Shown here one piece after another: positions 6,324-10,465 of a stretch of DNA of 10,465 bases (within the stretch, counting starts at the first letter, position 1; every line of letters begins with the position of its first letter). The DNA is taken from positions 1 through 10,465 of the forward strand of contig JAEZKH010000133.1 in the NCBI GenBank assembly GCA_023415515.1, in the 5' to 3' direction. Source of the stretch: Actinomycetes bacterium (GTDB lineage: Bacteria; Actinomycetota; Actinomycetes; Mycobacteriales; Mycobacteriaceae). Below the pieces are notes generated by a model. It made no database searches, was not told the DNA's origin, and worked only from the letters and a program-made list of their open reading frames with translations. Position numbers and translations under genes: made by a program.

Positions 6324-6904
6324 CCCTCGAGACCGTCCCTGTGTCTAGGCTCTTGCCCGTGAGCAACGACCTCGACGCCTTGCTGCGCCGGGTGGCGCAG
6401 CGTGACGTCGACGCCTTCGCCACGTTCTACGACCTCACCCGGGCCCGGGTGTTCGGTCTGGTGACCCGCGTGCTGCGCGACCCCGGATACAGCGAGGAAA
6501 CCACGCAGGACATCTACCTGCAGGTCTGGCGGTCGGCGGCCAACTACGACCCGAGCGCGGGCTCACCGCTGGCTTGGCTGCTGACCGTCGCGCACCGACG
6601 CGCGGTGGACCGCGTACGCACCGAGCAGGCCGCCACTCAACGCGAATCGCGCTACGGTGCGGCCAACATCGACCCGCCTGCCGACCACGTCGCCGACTCC
6701 GTCATCCTGCGCGACGAACGCCAGCAGGTCACCGCATGCCTCGACTCACTGACCGACGTGCAGCGCGAAGCCATTCAGCTCGCCTACTACGACGGGCTCA
6801 CGTACGTGCAGGTCTCCGAGCGGCTTTCCGCCAACCTCGCCACCATCAAGTCACGGATGCGCGACGGCATCCGCGGCCTCCGTAAATGCCTGGGGCTGCC
6901 ATGA
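6320..6904 (+). CDS. sigK: ECF RNA polymerase sigma factor SigK
   Basis: The product is 194 residues and matches M. tuberculosis SigK closely from memory, for example VLRDPGYSEETTQDIYLQVW, AWLLTVAHRRAVDRVR, RESRYGAAN and NLATIKSRMRD. The region 2 core covers about residues 30-100. Region 4, with its helix-turn-helix (about 161-180), covers 138-190. It directs RNA polymerase to CCATCC/CCGAAT promoters and is held inactive by RskA. Cys140 and Cys190 stand where the redox-active Cys133 and Cys183 of the M. tuberculosis protein are. The ATG at 6320 overlaps the DUF1365 stop. A GTG at 6341 would give exactly the M. tuberculosis N-terminal length, so the start is uncertain by seven codons. The stop overlaps the rskA start. 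Confidence 0.95.
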   Translation: MTLETVPVSRLLPVSNDLDALLRRVAQRDVDAFATFYDLTRARVFGLVTRVLRDPGYSEETTQDIYLQVWRSAANYDPSAGSPLAWLLTVAHRRAVDRVRTEQAATQRESRYGAANIDPPADHVADSVILRDERQQVTACLDSLTDVQREAIQLAYYDGLTYVQVSERLSANLATIKSRMRDGIRGLRKCLGLP

Positions 6905-7623
6905 CTCAACCGATGACACCCGACATCGTCGCGCTGGCGACGCCCTACGCGCTGCACGCGACCACCGAAGCGGAACGCGCCGACATCGAACGCCAACTGA
7001 CGCAGGCGGCGCCCGAGGTGGCCGAGGCGTTCTTCACCCAGGTGCGTGCCGTGCACGAGACCATGGCGGTGATATCGGCCGCGACGGCGATCGATCCACC
7101 GCCCGGTATGCGGGACCGTCTGCTGGCCACCGTCGCCGATGCCCCAGCGCCGGTGCGGGAGCTGCCGATCAGCCGCATGAACCGTTGGCGTACAACGCTT
7201 TTGGCCGCTGCTGCGGTAATCGCTATCGGTCTCGGCGCGCTCGGCGTCGGCATCGCCCTTCGGCCCGCGCCGACAGTGTCAACGGCCGAGCAGATCTTCG
7301 CGGCGCCCGACGTACAGACCGTGTCGGGTGCCATCCCGAGCGGCGGTACCGCGACGTTGGTGTTCTCGCATGAGAAGGACGCGGGCGTGCTGGTGATGAA
7401 CAACGTTCCGCCACCGAAGCCGGGCACGGTGTATCAGATGTGGTTGGTCGGCGACGGCTCTGCGAAGTCAGCGGGAACAATGGATCCCGCGTCCGTCGCA
7501 CCGTCGACCACCGCGGTGCTGCCCGACCTCGGCACGTCGCGCACGCTGGCGTTCACCGTCGAACCGGGCAGCGGCTCCGACCAACCCACCACGCCCGCGT
7601 TCGCCGAGCTTCCGCTCAGCTGA
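6901..7623 (+). CDS. rskA: Membrane anti-sigma factor RskA (regulator of SigK)
   Basis: The product is 240 residues. An N-terminal cytoplasmic sigma-binding domain (about 1-92, with ALATPYALHATTEAERADIE) is followed by one membrane helix (about 98-120, TTLLAAAAVIAIGLGALGVG). An outer RskA domain comes next, with VFSHEKDAGVLVMNNVPPP, YQMWL (178-182) and a C-terminal AFTVEPGSGS ... LPLS, all close to M. tuberculosis RskA. It sequesters SigK until it is cut by regulated intramembrane proteolysis, in which the Rip1 site-2 protease acts in M. tuberculosis. The ATG at 6901 is preferred over 6886 because GGGG lies five bases upstream and the protein then aligns with known RskA. The ATGA overlap with sigK couples their translation. 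Confidence 0.95.
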   Translation: MTQPMTPDIVALATPYALHATTEAERADIERQLTQAAPEVAEAFFTQVRAVHETMAVISAATAIDPPPGMRDRLLATVADAPAPVRELPISRMNRWRTTLLAAAAVIAIGLGALGVGIALRPAPTVSTAEQIFAAPDVQTVSGAIPSGGTATLVFSHEKDAGVLVMNNVPPPKPGTVYQMWLVGDGSAKSAGTMDPASVAPSTTAVLPDLGTSRTLAFTVEPGSGSDQPTTPAFAELPLS

Positions 7624-7646
7624 CGTCCCGGTATCCGGCGCGGGCG

Positions 7647-8741
7647 CTATTCCAACGTCGCGGAGGCCGCCTCGGCGAGCACGTCGTCGATGTCGTGCCT
7701 GCGCTGCCACGCGCGTCGTTGTCGCATCGCGCCGTTGCCCTGCTCGGCGATGCGGCTGAGCTCGGCACGCACCATGTCGTAGTCGCCGACCGCTTCCAGC
7801 GCAGGCCGGATGCGGTCGACGAGGCCGTCGAGCAGATCGACCGCAGGCACCGACGCGTGACTCTCCGTCAGGTCGATCGCGTGGCCGTCGAGGCCCTCGC
7901 GCGCGGACTTCCAGTACGCCGCGCGCAGCGCGTGCGGTGCCAGCGGTGCCACGGTTTCGCCGCGCCGTTCGTCCTCCAGCGCCGTCATCACGGTGCCCCT
8001 GACGAGCGCGGCGAGCAGCACCGTCTCGGCCACGGTGGCCGGGACGTCGGCCACCCGCACCTCGATGGTCGGGAAGTTCGCCGACGGCCGGACATCCCAA
8101 TAGACCATTCCGTCGTCGAGCATCGCCCCGCTGTCCAGCATCATCTGCACGACGGCGTCGTAGTCGTCGGCCGAGTCGAAGTGCGGTGGCGGACCCGCGC
8201 TCGGCCAGCGCTGCCACAGGATGCTGCGCCAACTGGCGTAGCCGGTGTCGGTGTTGCGGTAGACCGCGGAGTTGGCGGTCACCGCCAACAGCAGCGGCAG
8301 CCACGGCCGCAGCCGGTTGCTCACCCGTACCGCGGCCTCGCGGTCGGGTACCGCGACATGGACGTGGCAACCGCAGATGCCCTGCTCGTGGGCGATCATC
8401 CCGAATCTCTCCGCTATCCGGTGGTAGCGCGCGTTGTCGGTGATCGGGAACTCGCGCGGAACCGTCGGGGGCAGCCCGACCGCGAGCAGCCGGGCGCCGT
8501 CGGCTTCGGCGGCCTCCGCCGCGATGCGACGCAGCCGCCTCAGTTGGGAGCGCAGGTCCTCGGTGTCGTCTGCAACCTCGGTGGCCGTCTCGACCTGACA
8601 GCTGGTCAACTCCAGCTGCAGCTCGACGCCGCGGGCTTCGGCGTTGCGCGCCACGGATTCGTTACGGGCGACGGGTTCACCGGAGACCGGATCGACGAGC
8701 AGGAACTCCTCTTCGACACCGACGGTGGGATGAGTGGCCAC
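7647..8741 (-). CDS. Carboxylate-amine ligase, YbdK/GCS2 family (Rv0433-like)
   Basis: The product has 364 residues, normal for the family. It begins with the ATP-grasp-like glutamate-cysteine ligase type 2 signature GVEEEFLLVDP (from residue 8). It also has LELTSCQVETAT (43-54), GCHVHVAVPD (124-133), a conserved central part with PSANFPTIEVRVAD, and a C-terminal AYWKSAREGLDG. YbdK proteins have weak gamma-glutamylcysteine synthetase activity in E. coli; the true physiological substrate is not known. The GTG at 8741 has GGAGGG four bases upstream. It converges on rskA with only 23 bases between the stop codons. Its 5' leader contains one arm pair of a strong inverted repeat. Confidence 0.92.
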   Translation of the reverse strand: MATHPTVGVEEEFLLVDPVSGEPVARNESVARNAEARGVELQLELTSCQVETATEVADDTEDLRSQLRRLRRIAAEAAEADGARLLAVGLPPTVPREFPITDNARYHRIAERFGMIAHEQGICGCHVHVAVPDREAAVRVSNRLRPWLPLLLAVTANSAVYRNTDTGYASWRSILWQRWPSAGPPPHFDSADDYDAVVQMMLDSGAMLDDGMVYWDVRPSANFPTIEVRVADVPATVAETVLLAALVRGTVMTALEDERRGETVAPLAPHALRAAYWKSAREGLDGHAIDLTESHASVPAVDLLDGLVDRIRPALEAVGDYDMVRAELSRIAEQGNGAMRQRRAWQRRHDIDDVLAEAASATLE

Positions 8742-8758
8742 GAGTCCCTCCGAAGATT

Positions 8759-8797
8759 GATCCGGCCCGCCGGAAAGGGTTCACGACGGGCCGGATC
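8759..8797. repeat. Perfect 11-bp inverted repeat between ybdK-like and LLM genes
   Basis: GATCCGGCCCG (8759-8769) and CGGGCCGGATC (8787-8797) are exact reverse complements separated by 17 bases. The near arm lies 17 bases upstream of the ligase start, just before its ribosome site. It could be a protein-binding operator for the divergent genes or an mRNA hairpin in the ligase leader. No T-run follows it in either direction, so it is not a typical intrinsic terminator. Confidence 0.6.
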
Positions 8798-8897
8798 GCG
8801 CGATGGCTCCTGTGCGGTCTGATCCGCGGTGGCCGACAAGTCTGGCGGCTCATTTGTTGCCCGAACCCACGCGATCCAAACATCGATTCGGCAGGCC

Positions 8898-8903
8898 TAC
8901 GAT
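8898..8903 (+). promoter_or_regulatory. -10 promoter element of the LLM oxidoreductase gene
   Basis: TACGAT fits TANNNT, and its last base lies six bases before the GTG at 8910. Transcription would therefore start at the GTG itself. No ribosome site is seen upstream of this GTG, which agrees with a leaderless mRNA, a common arrangement in mycobacteria. Confidence 0.5.
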
Positions 8904-8909
8904 CGCGGG

Positions 8910-9731
8910 GTGACCAAGCAATTCCGGTTCGGCGTCGGCCTACGGGCCGCCACGTCGCTGAGGTCGGTGCAGGATGCGGCCCGCCGTGCGGAGGATCTGG
9001 GCTTCGACGTCCTGCACCTGCCCGACCACATCGGCGCGCCCGCGCCGTTCCCGACGTTGATGGCGGCGGCCGCGGCCACCACGACGCTGCGGATGGGCAC
9101 CTTCGTGCTCAACGCCTGCTTCTACAAGCCCGCCTTGCTCGCCCGCGACGTCCAGGCCCTGCACGAGCTGTCGGGCGGCCGGTTCGAGCTCGGGCTGGGT
9201 GCGGGCTACGCCGAGCACGAGTTCGCGGCCGCAGAGCTGCGCTATCCGAGCGCGCGCGAGCGCGTGGACTACCTCGCACACGTCACCGAATACATGGGTG
9301 AGCATCTGGCGGATGTGCCGGTGCTCATCGCGGGCAACGGCGACCGGCTGCTGACCGTGGCGGCGCAGCGGGCGAACATCATCGGCCTCACCGGGGGTGA
9401 GCCGATCACCGAAGCGGCCGACCCACTCGCCGGACGCATCGAGTTCGTCGAGCGTGCGGCGGGTGACCGGTTCGGCGACCTCGAGTTGAACCTCGCAGTC
9501 ACGGCGCTCCCGCGCGATGACTCCGGCACCCCGGACCTGTCGATCACGCAGCGCGCACTGCCGCATCTGTCCGACGCCGAACTGCTGGCCACCCCCGCGG
9601 TGCTGGCCGGGTCGACGCGCGAGATCGCCGACACGATTCGCGGCTATCGCGACACCTACGGCATCAGCTACCTGATCGTGCAGGACAAGCACGCGGAGGC
9701 GTTCTCGAAAGTCATCGCTGAACTGCGGTGA
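8910..9731 (+). CDS. LLM-class (probably F420-dependent) oxidoreductase
   Basis: The product has 273 residues with the luciferase-like (beta/alpha)8 pattern. It has FRFGVGL at the N-terminus, AARRAEDLGFDVLHLPDHIG (23-42), TLRMGTFVLNACFYKPALLARDV (59-81) and LSGGRFELGLGAGYAEHEF (87-105). This matches the subgroup often called MSMEG_2516-type F420-dependent oxidoreductases. Such enzymes use reduced coenzyme F420 as hydride donor. F420 rather than FMN is inferred from the subgroup and from the host type; the substrate is unknown. The frame is open back to 8829, but the GTG at 8910 gives the usual N-terminus directly before the first beta strand and sits at the predicted transcription start. Confidence 0.88.
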   Translation: MTKQFRFGVGLRAATSLRSVQDAARRAEDLGFDVLHLPDHIGAPAPFPTLMAAAAATTTLRMGTFVLNACFYKPALLARDVQALHELSGGRFELGLGAGYAEHEFAAAELRYPSARERVDYLAHVTEYMGEHLADVPVLIAGNGDRLLTVAAQRANIIGLTGGEPITEAADPLAGRIEFVERAAGDRFGDLELNLAVTALPRDDSGTPDLSITQRALPHLSDAELLATPAVLAGSTREIADTIRGYRDTYGISYLIVQDKHAEAFSKVIAELR

Positions 9732-9868
9732 TCACACCAGCCGGTGGGTTTGAATTCGTTCATTGCGGGGAACAGCGATTCGTCATGGACACCGACCGCG
9801 CCGTCGGGCTGCTGGTCGCGATGCGGCGGTGTGGGCCGGACGCTGCTGCAATCAGAGGTGGTGACGCA

Positions 9869-10018
9869 ATGAGGACGCGACTGATTACCAACATGAGCTG
9901 CTGGATGCGCGGCTTCTATCCCGACTGGGCGCCGAAACGCGGCCACGTGGCGTTGGTCGCGCTGTGCGGTCAGCACGGGTCGGTGCTGGAACAGAAACCG
10001 CGATCGGCCTCTCAGTAG
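9869..10018 (+). CDS. Small hypothetical protein (49 residues)
   Basis: This short frame reads MRTRLITNMSCWMRGFYPDW and continues with PKRGHVALVALCG and a polar tail. Codon third positions are mostly G or C, as in real genes here. The ATG at 9869 has GAGGTG eight bases upstream, a good match to the ribosome site. The same frame is open back to a GTG at 9728 that overlaps the LLM stop, with an ATG at 9785. The 9728-9784 part has poor codon usage and is probably not translated. No domain is recognised. Its end overlaps the convergent CsbD-like gene by seven bases. Confidence 0.5.
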   Translation: MRTRLITNMSCWMRGFYPDWAPKRGHVALVALCGQHGSVLEQKPRSASQ

Positions 10019-10200
10019 CGGCGACGCCGACCACGCAGCGCGTCTTTGATCCGTTCACCGGTCTTGCGCACCTTGGCGCGCATCTGATCGGTGACGCCCT
10101 CGTCGCGCAGGCGCGCGTTGCCGGTCGCCGCGCCGAACTCCTCCTTGGCTCGGCCCACGATGTGGTCGAATTCGTTTCTGGCTTTGCGTGATGCGCTCAT
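10012..10200 (-). CDS. CsbD-like stress protein
   Basis: The product has 62 residues. It is highly charged and helical, with NEFDHIVGRAKEEFGAATGN, then an RDEG/DQMRAKVRKTGERIKDALR segment and a basic RGRRRRY end. This is the CsbD/YjbJ pattern (family about 55-70 residues). In Bacillus csbD belongs to the general stress response; the molecular role is unknown. The ATG at 10200 is chosen because CsbD proteins begin shortly before this helix. Only a weak GGAAA lies upstream. The frame extends to 10293, but that would run into the tRNA gene. Confidence 0.82.
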   Translation of the reverse strand: MSASRKARNEFDHIVGRAKEEFGAATGNARLRDEGVTDQMRAKVRKTGERIKDALRGRRRRY

Positions 10201-10248
10201 GGACAGCAGTGTTTCCGCTGCGCACCGAGGAGAAACCTGGCGGCACGG

Positions 10249-10254
10249 TAAGCT
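10249..10254 (+). promoter_or_regulatory. Candidate -10 promoter of tRNA-Arg
   Basis: TAAGCT fits TANNNT and ends 12 bases before the mature tRNA. This would give a precursor with a 5' leader of about six bases. No convincing -35 is seen 17 bases upstream. Confidence 0.4.
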
Positions 10255-10266
10255 CTGCGCGTCCCC

Positions 10267-10342
10267 GCCCTCGTAGCTCAGGGGATAGAGCACGGCTCTC
10301 CTAAAGCCGGTGTCGCAGGTTCGAATCCTGCCGGGGGCACCA
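10267..10342 (+). tRNA. tRNA-Arg (anticodon CCT), CCA encoded
   Basis: All four arms fold. The acceptor GCCCTCG pairs with CGGGGGC (one G-T pair), followed by A and an encoded CCA. The D stem is GCTC/GAGC around AGGGGATA. The anticodon stem CGGCT/AGCCG encloses CTCCTAA, with anticodon CCT at 10300-10302. A five-base variable loop is followed by the T arm GCAGG-TTCGAAT-CCTGC. It reads the AGG arginine codon, which is rare in high-GC mycobacteria. The gene is intact at its 3' end. Confidence 0.97.
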
Positions 10343-10345
10343 TGT

Positions 10346-10361
10346 GATGTCGCAAGACATC
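10346..10361. repeat. Short perfect hairpin next to the tRNA 3' end
   Basis: GATGTC (10346-10351) pairs perfectly with GACATC (10356-10361) around a GCAA tetraloop, three bases after the tRNA CCA. It may help 3' processing of the tRNA, or it may be part of the end of an inserted element, given the transposase-like gene end to the right. Confidence 0.55.
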
Positions 10362-10368
10362 GGAATAG

Positions 10369-10399
10369 CCGTGGACCTACGTTAGGTCCGCGGTTTTTT
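10369..10399 (+). terminator. Intrinsic terminator after tRNA-Arg
   Basis: An 11-bp stem (CCGTGGACCTA with TAGGTCCGCGG, one G-T pair) has a three-base CGT loop and is followed directly by six T residues. It sits 26 bases after the tRNA end on the plus strand. Its right arm and T-run also encode the last codons of the minus-strand partial gene. Confidence 0.85.
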
Positions 10400-10465
10400 C
10401 CGTTTGGGGCCTTTGGGGGCGCCGGTGGGTTGGTAGTCCCTGGTGGGGTCGAGGGTGAAGTTGCG
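10382..10465 (-). CDS. C-terminal end of a probable transposase (IS481/rve-like), cut by the window edge
   Basis: On the minus strand the frame is open from the right edge to a TAA at 10384-10382, giving 27 codons. The peptide includes FTLDPTRDYQPTG and ends APKGPKRKKPRT. The LDPTRDYQPTG part resembles the C-terminal tail of actinobacterial integrase-core (IS481-type) transposases as I remember them. With so few residues, another basic-tailed protein is possible. The stop codon lies in the 3' arm of the tRNA terminator, so the gene ends within 50 bases of the tRNA. Confidence 0.5.
   Translation of the reverse strand, partial: RNFTLDPTRDYQPTGAPKGPKRKKPRT

Noticed and set aside
7440..8822. A 460-codon plus-strand frame opposite the YbdK-like ligase
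   Set aside because: It is the antisense shadow of a well-matched family gene, and its translation is of low complexity with no domain features.
10201..10293. Longer N-terminus for the CsbD-like protein
   Set aside because: It would start inside the tRNA-Arg gene and adds residues unlike the family. The ATG at 10200 gives normal length.
1..10465. CRISPR array, toxin-antitoxin or phage-defence genes
   Set aside because: No spaced direct repeats and no recognisable defence or toxin proteins were seen on either strand.

Overview
The window looks like a chromosomal piece of a mycobacterium, probably a fast-growing Mycolicibacterium-type species. GC content is high and codons mostly end in G or C. 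GTG starts and ATGA stop/start overlaps are common. Several genes match genes I know from M. tuberculosis: an Rv0927c/Rv0926c-like pair, mntH (Rv0924c), an Rv0448c-like DUF1365 gene, sigK and rskA (Rv0445c/Rv0444c), and an Rv0433-like carboxylate-amine ligase. All homology statements come from reading the sequence and from memory; no search was run.

Layout: (1) A secreted DUF732 protein is cut by the left edge (minus strand). (2) A 316-bp divergent control region follows, with a cluster of ATTTCG half-sites on the DUF732 side and a KstR-like palindrome on the other. (3) A plus-strand series runs from 602 to 5514: a short-chain dehydrogenase, a DapB-like reductase, two tiny related exported proteins, a MntH/NRAMP metal transporter behind a DtxR-family-like operator, and a two-domain protein joining a gamma-glutamylcyclotransferase-like domain to a poly-gamma-glutamate hydrolase-like domain. 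(4) A compact extracytoplasmic-function sigma locus covers 5531 to 7623. A SigK-type promoter is followed at once by DUF1365, sigK and rskA, each overlapping the next by four bases. (5) A minus-strand YbdK-type ligase converges on rskA. (6) After a divergent region with a perfect 11-bp inverted repeat come an F420-dependent (LLM) oxidoreductase, a small unknown protein and a convergent CsbD-like stress protein. (7) The right end holds tRNA-Arg(CCT), a small hairpin, an intrinsic terminator, and the last 27 codons of what looks like a transposase, whose stop codon lies in the terminator.

The best-supported systems-level reading is the sigma locus. SigK is predicted to transcribe its own operon from 5531-5557, starting at or next to the DUF1365 GTG codon, so that mRNA is probably leaderless. 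RskA holds SigK at the membrane. Compared with the M. tuberculosis locus, the genes that normally flank or separate DUF1365 and sigK (Rv0449c, Rv0447c/ufaA1, Rv0446c) are not here. The most unusual single protein is the cyclotransferase/gamma-PGA hydrolase fusion, whose two halves both belong to families acting on gamma-glutamyl bonds.
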